NCBI RefSeq assembly: GCF_002179165.1
Contig: NZ_NFNY01000119.1
Span: 1-46,053, forward strand
From: Campylobacter jejuni
GTDB taxonomy: Bacteria > Campylobacterota > Campylobacteria > Campylobacterales > Campylobacteraceae
DNA length: 46,053 nt
Direction of reading: 5' to 3'
Numbering within the stretch: position 1 is the first letter of the stretch; every line of letters starts with the position of its first letter. Shown here in pieces: positions 24,460-32,631 of this stretch. Made by a program: the position numbers and the translations under genes. The notes beneath the pieces were generated by a model, which did no database searches, was not told the DNA's origin, and was given only the letters and a program-made list of their open reading frames with translations.

Positions 24460-25218
24460 ATGATAGAATTAAAAAAACCAGCAGAAATAGAAAAGCTAAG
24501 GGTGGCAAATCAAATTGTTGCTAAAACTTTGGATTTTTTAGAAAATGAGATTAAAATAGGAATGAGTTTAAAGCAAATTGATAAAATGGCAGAAGATTTT
24601 ATTTTAAGTCAAGGTGCAAAACCTTCTTTTAAAGGGCTTTATGGATTTCCTGGTGCGATTTGCACCTCTTTAAATCAAGTCTGCATTCACGGAATTCCTG
24701 ATGAAAAAATCATCAAAGAAGGTGATATCTTAGGGCTTGATGTGGGAAGTTTGATTGATGGATATTATGGCGATGCGGCACGCACTATAGCTATTGGCAA
24801 GGTTTCTTCAACAGATGAAGCTTTAATTTCTTGTGCTAAGGATGCTTTGTATCACGCTATAGACATTATTCAAGACGGAATGCGTTTTAAAGAACTTTCT
24901 GCAGCTTTGGGTGAATTTATAAACTCAAGGGGTTTTGTTCCTCTTCGTGGGTATTGTGGGCATGGTATAGGTCGCAAACCGCACGGAGAGCCTGAAATTT
25001 TAAATTATTTAGAAAAAGGTGCAAGTGCAAAAAGCGGTCCAAAAATTAAAAATGGAATGGTTTTTTGTATAGAACCTATGATATGTCAAAAAGATGGAAC
25101 CCCGAAACATTTTAATGGTAAATGGGATGCTGGAAGTATAGATGAGCTTAATACCGCACATTATGAGCATTGTGTAGCTGTTGTGGGTGGGCGTGCAGAA
25201 ATCCTTTCAATGGTGTAA
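24460..25218 (+). CDS. map: Methionine aminopeptidase, type I
   Basis: Map removes the initiator methionine from nascent proteins. The 252-residue enzyme shows all five metal ligands: the Asp pair in LGLDVGSLIDGYYGDAARTI, His in GHGIGRKPHGEP, Glu in FCIEPMI and Glu in YEHCVAVVGG. Ribosome site AAGGAAATATA precedes the ATG. The transcript can end in the structured sRNA region that starts about 140 bases downstream. Confidence 0.96.
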   Translation: MIELKKPAEIEKLRVANQIVAKTLDFLENEIKIGMSLKQIDKMAEDFILSQGAKPSFKGLYGFPGAICTSLNQVCIHGIPDEKIIKEGDILGLDVGSLIDGYYGDAARTIAIGKVSSTDEALISCAKDALYHAIDIIQDGMRFKELSAALGEFINSRGFVPLRGYCGHGIGRKPHGEPEILNYLEKGASAKSGPKIKNGMVFCIEPMICQKDGTPKHFNGKWDAGSIDELNTAHYEHCVAVVGGRAEILSMV

Positions 25219-25361
25219 AACTTAAGTATTTTATTGCTTTTAATGTTTAAAATAAAGCTTATAAATCATAGCTAATATTTATTTTTTGAAATAATATTTT
25301 TAGTATTTTTTAAGTTATTTTGTAATAGAATGTTAGCTTTAAAATAATTATGATTTTTAGT

Positions 25362-25448
25362 TTAAAGAGATCTTTTAGGTCTCGTTTTGGGTTAGGTTGC
25401 TTTCCCTCCCCCTTTCCGCAACCTAGCCTTTTTAGAACATCTCTTTAA
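25362..25448. ncRNA. Structured sRNA locus, probable CJnc190 (plus) and CJnc180 (minus) antisense pair
   Basis: A 10-base outer stem (TTAAAGAGAT at 25362-25371, ATCTCTTTAA at 25439-25448) encloses an 11-base-pair hairpin (25390-25400 with 25418-25428, one G-U pair). Its 17-base loop, 25401-25417, is purely C and T. TTTTT follows at 25429. A -10-like TATGAT lies at 25349-25354. C. jejuni is known to encode the sRNA CJnc190, whose C/U-rich loop represses ptmG, and the antisense CJnc180, between map and its divergent neighbour. Position, loop and fold all fit. Exact ends and the minus-strand promoter are not determined here. Confidence 0.72.
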
Positions 25449-25463
25449 GCTAAAAGATGTTCT
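25434..25463. terminator. Second hairpin of the sRNA region
   Basis: AGAACATCT (25434-25442) pairs perfectly with AGATGTTCT (25455-25463). Its left arm shares bases with the outer stem of the sRNA fold, so the two structures are mutually exclusive in part. It may terminate plus-strand transcription ahead of the convergent gene. Confidence 0.45.
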
Positions 25464-25474
25464 TTAAAGACTTT

Positions 25475-25975
25475 TTACTTAAAGAGATTTTTAAAATCCA
25501 TAGTAGAGTTGTAAATTCCTGCATTATCCATAGTTTCTCCCATGGTAATTGCTATAGCCAATTCTCCTAAAATACTTTTTATTTCATCTTTTTTATCTTG
25601 GATATAAGCCAACACCCCTTCATATCCTGCTTTTTCTAAAACCAAAAGAGGATTTGAAATTTCAAATTCAAAAAGTTTTTTACTCACATATACATTAAAA
25701 ATATTACCAAAAAGAGCTGTTCCCATAAATGAACAATTTTGTATTAATTGTGATGAGGTAGCATCTAGTGTGCGTTTTTGCAAATCATCAAGTCCATCAT
25801 CAAGTCTTTCTGTAATGCTTTTTTCAATTTTTTTAAGTGTAAGTTCTAAGACTTGTAATGCACCGATAAAATCATTTGCATCATTGATTTGAGAGCAAAT
25901 TTGAGTGGCTTTAAATTCACCCATTCCTTGTATATCGCCTAAATGTTTTTTAAATACATCTAACTCGTTTTTCAT
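25475..25975 (-). CDS. Cytoplasmic helical protein of unknown function behind a sigma-54-type promoter
   Basis: A 166-residue acidic, mostly helical protein without signal peptide or membrane segment. Recognisable stretches are KKHLGDIQGMGEFKATQICS near the start and ITERLDDGLDDLQKRTLDA in the middle. I see no catalytic motif. ATG 25975 follows AAAGGC. A GG-N10-GC element upstream fits sigma-54, which in Campylobacter drives middle flagellar genes, and I recall this gene being co-expressed with them. A flagellum-linked role is therefore inferred. Its 3' end faces the sRNA locus. Confidence 0.75.
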   Translation of the reverse strand: MKNELDVFKKHLGDIQGMGEFKATQICSQINDANDFIGALQVLELTLKKIEKSITERLDDGLDDLQKRTLDATSSQLIQNCSFMGTALFGNIFNVYVSKKLFEFEISNPLLVLEKAGYEGVLAYIQDKKDEIKSILGELAIAITMGETMDNAGIYNSTMDFKNLFK

Positions 25976-26015
25976 TTTTTGCCTTTCAAAATTATTGCGT
26001 TCTAAAATATGAAAA

Positions 26016-26029
26016 GCAAAAAGTGTTCC
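26016..26029 (-). promoter_or_regulatory. Sigma-54-type promoter
   Basis: On the minus strand GGAACACTTTTTGCTT supplies the -24 GG (26029-26028) and -12 GC (26017-26016) exactly 10 bases apart, close to the Campylobacter RpoN consensus. It touches the stop codon of the upstream lipoprotein gene and lies 41 bases before ATG 25975. Confidence 0.72.
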
Positions 26030-26637
26030 TATTTTTGATTAAGAGTGGAATTTGTCCATAAAATTATTTCATTTCCTAATAAATTTAATGCTTTTTCAAA
26101 GGTTTTAGCAGTACTAAAAATATTTATTGTTTCAATATTTTCTTTGATTTCAAAAAAGTGATGAGAAACGATTGTATTTTCTTTCGCGTTAATCAAAATA
26201 ACACTTACGGAGATCTTTACATAATTTTCATTTTTGTTAATAATTTGCTCAAAAGAGTCTATTCTGCTTTCAAGGATATAATCAGCCTCTAAAGAATTTC
26301 CCTGTAAAATTAAAGCTTTAAATATTTTACTTTTTTCAAATTTAGATAAAAGTAAAGATCGGTAAAAATCGCTTGGTGTATCTGCCCAAAAATGATAAGC
26401 ATAAGAATTGCTAATACCATCTTTTATGTATATGATAGATTGTGAATTTAAATATAAAGGCAAAGAAGCATTGCGGATTTTTAAAATTTTATTTGTTGGC
26501 TTAAAATTTTGATGAATACTGATATTTTCATTATTTTTAAGTATAAAATTTTGCGTTTTATCTATGGTATTGTTAGATATCGAACATCCGCTAAATAAAA
26601 TAAGTAGGGTAAAAATACATATAAAATTTTTCATCAT
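26029..26637 (-). CDS. ABC-type transport auxiliary lipoprotein of the Mla-like operon
   Basis: A 202-residue lipoprotein (signal MMKNFICIFTLLILFSGCS, lipobox FSGC). The mature part fits the PqiC/ABC_trans_aux outer-membrane lipoprotein family: FKPTNKILKIRNASLPLYLN, then SQSIIYIKDGIS and SYAYHFWADTPSDFYRSLLL. Such proteins complete MCE-type lipid bridges to the outer membrane. It overlaps the MCE gene by four bases, consistent with one operon. No separate MlaC-like gene is seen. Family assignment is by pattern and position. Confidence 0.78.
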   Translation of the reverse strand: MMKNFICIFTLLILFSGCSISNNTIDKTQNFILKNNENISIHQNFKPTNKILKIRNASLPLYLNSQSIIYIKDGISNSYAYHFWADTPSDFYRSLLLSKFEKSKIFKALILQGNSLEADYILESRIDSFEQIINKNENYVKISVSVILINAKENTIVSHHFFEIKENIETINIFSTAKTFEKALNLLGNEIILWTNSTLNQK

Positions 26638-27524
26638 TTTTCTCCTGGTCCTAGATTAGGTTTGCTTTCTTTGAAAATTAAATCTGATGGACTTCTTTCT
26701 AAATTTTTTATCAAAATACTGCTTTCTAAGAGTATTTTTCTAAAAAGTTCTAAATTTTGTCCCAAGGATAGTCTTAAATCATCGTAAGCGTCAAGTTTTG
26801 TATCGGCTTTTTGGGTAAAGTTTTTTAAAGCTTTAGCACTTTCTTGAATATCTTTAATACTGCTATTAAAACCTTGTGCCGTAAGACTTACGTTATCAGC
26901 CATTTGTCCGAGTTTTAAACTCGCATTGGCAATATTTTGACTTAAAATTTTAGAATTTGCATTGAGTTCAGCACTTAGTTGTGCTAAATTTTTTAAAATT
27001 GCTTCTAAATTTTTTAAATTTGTATCACTTAAAAGTTCTTTTGATTTGTCATCAGCTGTTTTTACTAAAGAAAATATATGTTCGCTTTGTCTGTCTATAG
27101 CAGCGAAAAAGCTTTCTTTAAATTTAATTATAGGAGTTTCTTTTCCATTTGTTTGAAGTTTTGGGCTATTTTTAGAACCACCTTGAAGCTGGATAAATTT
27201 AAGTCCGGTTATTCCTTGAAGTTGTAAAGTGGCGTAAGTATCTTCTTTAATAGGAGTGCCTTTTTTTACTTTAATGCGTATATTAACACCTAGTTCATCT
27301 TTATCGTAGATGTTAATATTTTCTACATTTCCTACCTCCACACCTAAAAGTCTCACAGGAGCTTTAATTCCAAGCCCTGCAACAGATTCTTGAGTGTGAA
27401 TTTCATAATACTCAAAAGTTTCTTCTTTGGAATATCCCCCAAGCCAAAGCATAAAGGCGATACTAGCAAAAAATACTCCAAAAACAAAAAGCCCAACAAA
27501 AAAATAATTCGCTCTATTTTCCAC
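26634..27524 (-). CDS. MCE/MlaD-family lipid-transport protein
   Basis: A 296-residue protein with an N-terminal membrane anchor (YFFVGLFVFGVFFASIAFMLWLGGYS). The MCE domain follows (about residues 38-115): SVAGLGIKAPVRLLGVEVGNV and TYATLQLQGITGLKFIQLQGG. A long helical region with heptad-like spacing makes up the rest (LAQLSAELNANSKILSQNIANA and onward). MlaD-type proteins form a periplasmic hexamer that binds the ABC permease and carries phospholipids. It lies two bases after the ATPase gene iamA. Confidence 0.9.
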   Translation of the reverse strand: MENRANYFFVGLFVFGVFFASIAFMLWLGGYSKEETFEYYEIHTQESVAGLGIKAPVRLLGVEVGNVENINIYDKDELGVNIRIKVKKGTPIKEDTYATLQLQGITGLKFIQLQGGSKNSPKLQTNGKETPIIKFKESFFAAIDRQSEHIFSLVKTADDKSKELLSDTNLKNLEAILKNLAQLSAELNANSKILSQNIANASLKLGQMADNVSLTAQGFNSSIKDIQESAKALKNFTQKADTKLDAYDDLRLSLGQNLELFRKILLESSILIKNLERSPSDLIFKESKPNLGPGEK

Positions 27525-27526
27525 TT

Positions 27527-28249
27527 TTACTCCATAAATCTTTTAAAAAGTCTTTCATTTTTGATTTTTAATTCTTCATAAGTCCCACAAAAGGCAACTT
27601 TTTTATCTTCTAAAATGATAAAACGATCGAGTAAATTTTTCATACTCTCTTTATCGTGCGTTACTAAAACAATATTAAGATCAAAGCTTTGCTTCAAGTC
27701 TAATATTAAATCATCAAATTCGCGACTACTATGAGGATCAAGTCCCGAAGTGGGTTCATCTAAAAAAAGCAATTTACTATCAAGTGCTAAAGCTCTGGCA
27801 ATAGCGACTCTTTTTTGCATTCCTCCGCTTAACTCGCTTGGAAATTGTTTTAAAACATCTTTATCAAGACCAACCATTCTAAGCTTCATCATCACAAGTT
27901 CTTTAATGGTTATATCATCTAAATTTGTATATTCTTTTAATGGAATGGCGATATTTTCATAAACACTAAAAAAGCTAAAAAGTGCTGCAAATTGAAAAAC
28001 TACTCCCCATTTTTGTCGCAAAATTAAAGCGTCTTTTTCATGGATATTTTTTAGTTTAAAACCTAAAATTTCATATTCACCCTCATCGAAATGCTCAAGC
28101 ATTAACATTTGCTTTAAAAGCACAGATTTTCCACTTCCACTTCCGCCTAAAATACCAAAAATTTCATTTTCTTTAATTTCGAAATTTACTCCATTATGGA
28201 CGAGCTTATCTCCAAATTTTGTAATAATATTTTGTGCTTTTATGATCAT
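27527..28249 (-). CDS. iamA: ABC ATPase of the Mla-like lipid transporter
   Basis: A 240-residue MlaF-type ATPase: Walker A ILGGSGSGKSVLLKQ, Q-loop VVFQFAALFSFFSVYENI, signature ELSGGMQKRVAIARAL, Walker B LLFLDEPTSGLDP and H-loop VLVTHDKES. The GGMQKR and EPTSGLDP forms are characteristic of MlaF and related ATPases. In C. jejuni this gene is named iamA from an invasion-associated marker, but the sequence indicates lipid transport. It abuts iamB upstream with no gap. Confidence 0.9.
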   Translation of the reverse strand: MIIKAQNIITKFGDKLVHNGVNFEIKENEIFGILGGSGSGKSVLLKQMLMLEHFDEGEYEILGFKLKNIHEKDALILRQKWGVVFQFAALFSFFSVYENIAIPLKEYTNLDDITIKELVMMKLRMVGLDKDVLKQFPSELSGGMQKRVAIARALALDSKLLFLDEPTSGLDPHSSREFDDLILDLKQSFDLNIVLVTHDKESMKNLLDRFIILEDKKVAFCGTYEELKIKNERLFKRFME

Positions 28250-29371
28250 TTAAATTTCCATTATGGTTAAAACTATAGAAAATAAAGCATCAAATGCTAT
28301 TACCCAAAAAATAGCATTTACAACGCTTTTCGTAGTATAAATTCCTATGCTTTGAGTCGTATTTTTAACTTCAAAACCGCGAAAGCAAGCAATTAATCCT
28401 ATTAAAAATCCAAAAACAGGAGCTTTAATCAATCCTATAATAATATGTTTTAGTTCCACTGCTTCTCTAAAACGCCTTAAAAATTCTCCAAAAGATATAT
28501 CAAGATTGATTTTTGCTACTACCATTCCTCCTATTATGCTGATTGCATCACTTAAAACAACAATTAAAGGCATAGCAACAACTAAAGCCATAACTCGTGG
28601 AATAATAATAAATTCAAAAGATCGAAAACCCATGGTATTCATAGCATTGATTTCATCTGTGATTTTCATTACTCCAATTTGTGCAGTATAAGCACTTGCA
28701 CTTCTACCAGCAATCACAATAGCAGCGATTAAAGGAGCAAGCTCTCTAGTGGCTGAAATTCCCATTAAATCTACGATAAAAATATTAGCTCCAAATTGTT
28801 CTAATTGATAAGCGGCTTGATAAGCAAGCACAACGCCAACTAAAAGTGCGGTTAAAACAACAATAGGCAAAGCTTTAAAGGCAGAATTTTCTATATGATA
28901 TAAAAAAGATATGAAACGAAAGTTTTTTGGATTTTTAATACATAGAAAAAGACTGATGAAAAAAGCACCTATGAAATTAATGAATTTTTGTAAAATTTGT
29001 AAAATATCAAAGCTTAAAACTCCTAAAGAAATGAAAAAATCTATAAAATTTAAGCGTTTTTCTTGCTTTTTTTCTATTCTTTGGTAATTTTTTTCACAAA
29101 GAGCAAAAAGGTTGATAAGGCGTGAGTTTAAATTTTTTCTTATAATAGTAATATTTTCTTTTTTCAAATCCCACTCTAAAGCAAGGAAAAATCTCACTCC
29201 GGCCATATCAATATCTTTTAAATTTTCAAAATTTAAGATCAGGTTTTGTTTTGAAATTTGACTAAAAATATCTTTTAGTTTTAAATTTGAAATGGAGTTT
29301 TTATCCCAAATTCCAAAAACGACAAGCTCATCACTTTGTTCTTGTTTTTGAAATTTGAAACTTGCATTCAT
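28250..29371 (-). CDS. iamB: MlaE-family permease with N-terminal STAS-like domain
   Basis: A 373-residue protein. Residues about 1-90 form a STAS-like domain (LILNFENLKDIDMAGVRFFL, a usual STAS strand-helix signature). The MlaE permease domain follows, with VVLTALLVGVVLAYQAAYQL, the conserved LAPLIAAIVIAGRSASAYTAQIG and GFRSFEFIIIPRVMALVVAMP. In E. coli the STAS domain is a separate protein (MlaB). Here it is fused, which is usual in several phyla. It pairs with iamA and the MCE protein, and lies two bases downstream of tkt. Confidence 0.9.
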   Translation of the reverse strand: MNASFKFQKQEQSDELVVFGIWDKNSISNLKLKDIFSQISKQNLILNFENLKDIDMAGVRFFLALEWDLKKENITIIRKNLNSRLINLFALCEKNYQRIEKKQEKRLNFIDFFISLGVLSFDILQILQKFINFIGAFFISLFLCIKNPKNFRFISFLYHIENSAFKALPIVVLTALLVGVVLAYQAAYQLEQFGANIFIVDLMGISATRELAPLIAAIVIAGRSASAYTAQIGVMKITDEINAMNTMGFRSFEFIIIPRVMALVVAMPLIVVLSDAISIIGGMVVAKINLDISFGEFLRRFREAVELKHIIIGLIKAPVFGFLIGLIACFRGFEVKNTTQSIGIYTTKSVVNAIFWVIAFDALFSIVLTIMEI

Positions 29372-29372
29372 T

Positions 29373-31271
29373 TTATTTATTTAAAATGAAATTTAAAAGC
29401 TTTGAAACGCTAAAACCAAAATGCTCAAACACATCTTTATCTTTGCCACTTTCGCCAAAGCTTTCTATACCATAAACAAAATCGCAGAATTTATAAAGCT
29501 CATTTGAATGTGCCGCTTCAACCCCTATAATTTTACCTTTTAAAAGCCTTTCTTGATAAGCTTTGTCTTGTTTTTCAAAAAGTTCAAAACAAGGCATAGA
29601 AACTACATTACAAACCACGCCTTGTTTTTCTAGCTCGATTGCAGTTTCTAAACAAAGACTGACCTCACTTCCACTTGCTAAAAGTGTGAATTTGACATTT
29701 TCATTTTCTTTTAGCAAATAAGCTCCATTTTTCACATCGCCAAAAATAGGCTCGCTTAAGGCTTTAAGTTTTTGGCGTGAAAGCACAAAAGCACAAGGAA
29801 ATTCAGATTCTAAAGCGATTTGCCAAGCCTTGACATTTTCTACTCCATCTGCCACTCTAAAGGTTAAGAAATGTGGCATAGCTCTAAAAGTGCTAAGTTG
29901 CTCGATAGGTTGGTGTGTTGGTCCATCTTCCCCAACGCCTATGCTATCGTGCGTGAAAATGAAAAAATGTTTTATTTTCATTAGTGCCGCAATTCTTGCT
30001 GCTGGTTTTAAATACTCGCTAAAAATGAAAAAAGTCGCTGAAAAAGGCAAGAAAATTCCATATCTAGCAATCGCATTATTAATTGCTGCCATAGCGTGTT
30101 CTCTTATGCCAAAATGGATATTTTTTCCTTCCACAAAATCGCCCATTTTATGAAGTTCTGTCTTATTTGAAGGACCTAAATCCGCACTTCCGCCCAAAAA
30201 GCCTTCTAAATTTGCGGCCAAAACATTTAAAATTTCGCCATTGCTATCTCTTGTGGCTAAATCTTTTCCTTTAAAATCAGGGAAATTTATTTTGCTAAAA
30301 TCGGGTTTTAAAAGCTTTTCTAGTAACTCTAATTTACCACTATTTTTAAGTTTTTCATTCCATTTTGCTTCTTCTAAATCCCCAAGTTCTATCGCACTTT
30401 CAAAGCGGATTTTCACATCCATTGGAATTTCAAAGCTCAAATTTTCATCAAATCCTGCTTCTTTTTTCGCTTTTTTAATCACCTCTTCGCCCAAAGGTGC
30501 GCCGTGACTTTTATGGCTTCCTTCAAGCTCTCCTGCACCTTTTGCGATTTTTGTATGTGCGATGATTAAACAAGGTTTTTTGCTTTCTTTTGCGGTTTTT
30601 AAAGCTTTATCAATTTCTTCAAAATCATGCCCATCAATGCTTAAAACTTCAAAACCTTGTGCTTCAAAACGCATTTTTACATTTTCATTAAAAGCTAAAG
30701 CCACATCGCCTTCAATGGAAATTTCATTGCTATCATAAATGATAATCAAATTATCAAGCTTATGAAGTCCAGCCATCGAACAAGCTTCATAAGAAATTCC
30801 TTCTTGTAAATCTCCATCCCCACAAAGGCAGTAAATTTTATGATTAATCAAATCCTCGCCTAAAAGTTTCGCTGCTTTTTTAGCCGCCATTGCAAAACCT
30901 ACCGCGTTTGCCACGCCTTGTCCTAAAGGTCCTGTGGCAATTTCTACGCCTGTAGTTGAAATTTCAGGATGTCCAGGGGTTTTTGAGTGAAGTTGGCGGA
31001 AATTTTTAAGATCATCTAAGCCCAAATCATATCCACTTAAATGTAAAAAACTATAAAGCAAAGCACTAGCATGTCCGCCTGAAAAGATTAATCTATCGCG
31101 ATTTAACCAAGTTGGATTTTTAGGATTGTGTTTTAAATGATAGCTTAAAATTGTCAAAATATCAGCCATTCCTAAAGGTGCACCAGGATGACCTGAATTT
31201 GCTTTTTGCACCATATCTGCACTTAAAAATCTTAAAGTATTTGCTTGTTTTTGTAAAATTTTCTTATCCAT
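29373..31271 (-). CDS. tkt: Transketolase
   Basis: A 632-residue thiamine-diphosphate enzyme exchanging two-carbon units in the non-oxidative pentose phosphate pathway. Landmarks are SADMVQKANSGHPGAPLGMAD at the start, SGGHASALLYS, GPLGQGVANAVGFAMA, the ThDP motif LCGDGDLQEGISYEA, LIIAHTKIAKGAG, HFGIREHAMAAINN and the pyrimidine-domain THDSIGVGEDGPTHQPIEQL. Length is normal. It is the first of a run with iamB/iamA, though their functions are unrelated. A clear ribosome site, AAAAGGAAAAAA, precedes the ATG. Confidence 0.97.
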   Translation of the reverse strand: MDKKILQKQANTLRFLSADMVQKANSGHPGAPLGMADILTILSYHLKHNPKNPTWLNRDRLIFSGGHASALLYSFLHLSGYDLGLDDLKNFRQLHSKTPGHPEISTTGVEIATGPLGQGVANAVGFAMAAKKAAKLLGEDLINHKIYCLCGDGDLQEGISYEACSMAGLHKLDNLIIIYDSNEISIEGDVALAFNENVKMRFEAQGFEVLSIDGHDFEEIDKALKTAKESKKPCLIIAHTKIAKGAGELEGSHKSHGAPLGEEVIKKAKKEAGFDENLSFEIPMDVKIRFESAIELGDLEEAKWNEKLKNSGKLELLEKLLKPDFSKINFPDFKGKDLATRDSNGEILNVLAANLEGFLGGSADLGPSNKTELHKMGDFVEGKNIHFGIREHAMAAINNAIARYGIFLPFSATFFIFSEYLKPAARIAALMKIKHFFIFTHDSIGVGEDGPTHQPIEQLSTFRAMPHFLTFRVADGVENVKAWQIALESEFPCAFVLSRQKLKALSEPIFGDVKNGAYLLKENENVKFTLLASGSEVSLCLETAIELEKQGVVCNVVSMPCFELFEKQDKAYQERLLKGKIIGVEAAHSNELYKFCDFVYGIESFGESGKDKDVFEHFGFSVSKLLNFILNK

Positions 31272-31291
31272 TTTTTTCCTTTTTTATGATA

Positions 31292-31783
31292 TTAACACTC
31301 CGAATTTATCAAAATATATTTTAGCAACTTTTTTTCACTGATTTTCGCTAAATCTCTCACCCATAAACAAAAACTTGCACTCATAAAAAAAATCACATTG
31401 AGTGCATTAAAGAAAAATTTATGACCCATAGGATATAACTTGTGTATAAGAGAAACTGAATTTTGGAATATACTCCAAAAAAAGTAGTAATTAAAAATAA
31501 AATTTTTTAGTTTTAAATCAAAATCATTTAAAATCTTTATCCATACGATGAGAAAAATAATACAACAAATAATAAGAGCATAAAAAAAATATTTCACATC
31601 ATAAAGAGAATAATATGGATAATCAACAGAAACAAAAGGATATTTGCTATTTATAAAAATTTCATAAAAATACATCCCCCAGCCAAAAACAACACACCAA
31701 AGCAAAAAACTATAAAAAAGTATGTGCTTTTTCTCTCTTGTCTTGTCTTCAAATTTTAAAATTTCTATATCTTGATCATTCAT
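31292..31783 (-). CDS. Unrecognised small membrane protein between ispA and tkt
   Basis: A 163-residue protein with a charged N-terminus (MNDQDIEILKFEDKTREKK) and about four hydrophobic segments: HILFYSFLLWCVVFGWGMYF, FFYALIICCIIFLIVWIKIL, FIFNYYFFWSIFQNSVSLI and FFFNALNVIFFMSASFCLWV. It is very rich in Phe, Tyr, Ile and Trp and I see no signature motif. Ribosome site AAGGGAAAAA precedes the ATG. It lies 8 bases from ispA and 20 from tkt. I do not recall this gene from the reference C. jejuni order, so it may be accessory. Function unknown. Confidence 0.7.
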   Translation of the reverse strand: MNDQDIEILKFEDKTREKKHILFYSFLLWCVVFGWGMYFYEIFINSKYPFVSVDYPYYSLYDVKYFFYALIICCIIFLIVWIKILNDFDLKLKNFIFNYYFFWSIFQNSVSLIHKLYPMGHKFFFNALNVIFFMSASFCLWVRDLAKISEKKLLKYILINSEC

Positions 31784-31791
31784 TTTTTCCC

Positions 31792-32631
31792 TTAAAGATA
31801 CTGCTTTATCAATCCATCTAGCATTTTTGCTATATTTATATCTAGCTTTTCAAATTCTTTTTTGCATTCATCAATCAATATTTCTTTGCTTTTAATAGCA
31901 CCTTTAAGACCTAATAAATTTACAAATGAATTTTTATGCTCGTCGTGTTTGCTTGGCTTTCCGCTTTCTTCTTCGCTCATTGTTTCATCAATTATATCAT
32001 CATTGATTTGAAAAATAAGCCCTAATTTTAAGCCGATTTGATAAATTTTTTCGCTTTCTTTTTCATTTAACTCACAAATTTCACAACCCATTTTCAAAGC
32101 CGCCGCAATAAGTCTCGCAGTTTTGTGCGTGTGTAAAAATTTAAGTTCTTCTAAATTCAGCTTTTTGTCTTCAAAATAACAATCAATTGCCTGACCTAAA
32201 ACCATACCATTGATTCCTGCATTAAAAGCTAGGGTTCTAACAAGATTTATTTTAATACTTTCTTTTAAATTTAAATCAGATATTAGCAAAAAGGCTTCAG
32301 TATTTAAAGCATCACCTATCAAAATCGCAGTAGTTTCATCGTAGGTTTTGTGTAAAGTTGGGGTTCCTCTTCTAAAATCTGCATTATCCATGGCAGGCAA
32401 ATCATCATGTATGAGTGAGTAAGTATGGATAAATTCTAATGCCAAAGCAGCATCTAGAGCATCGGGGATAAGTTTTGGCATTTTTGCTTCTACAATGCCA
32501 AGTAGAAGTTGAGCACGAAAATGCTTCCCCCCTGCTTTTAGCATTACAGCTAAAGCTTCATTGAAAAAAGGGTGAAAGCTTTTAACTTGAGGTAAATGAC
32601 TTTCTAAGTGCTTGATGAAAAGTTCTTTCAC
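31792..32631 (-). CDS. ispA: Farnesyl/geranyl diphosphate synthase (IspA type)
   Basis: A 279-residue short-chain trans-prenyl diphosphate synthase making farnesyl diphosphate for undecaprenyl phosphate and quinone side chains. The first Asp-rich motif is YSLIHDDLPAMDNADFRRG (DDLPAMD), and the second is FQINDDIIDE. GGKHFRAQLLLGI and GLIFQINDD are additional family signatures. The two residues before the first DDxxD are typical of the bacterial FPP type. Its ATG overlaps the PDZ-gene stop by four bases, so it belongs to the murE-side run. Confidence 0.9.
   Translation of the reverse strand: MKELFIKHLESHLPQVKSFHPFFNEALAVMLKAGGKHFRAQLLLGIVEAKMPKLIPDALDAALALEFIHTYSLIHDDLPAMDNADFRRGTPTLHKTYDETTAILIGDALNTEAFLLISDLNLKESIKINLVRTLAFNAGINGMVLGQAIDCYFEDKKLNLEELKFLHTHKTARLIAAALKMGCEICELNEKESEKIYQIGLKLGLIFQINDDIIDETMSEEESGKPSKHDEHKNSFVNLLGLKGAIKSKEILIDECKKEFEKLDINIAKMLDGLIKQYL

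Noticed and set aside
29830-30507. Plus-strand frames opposite tkt
   Set aside because: They are antisense shadows of transketolase. The protein-like length comes from the GC pattern of the real gene.
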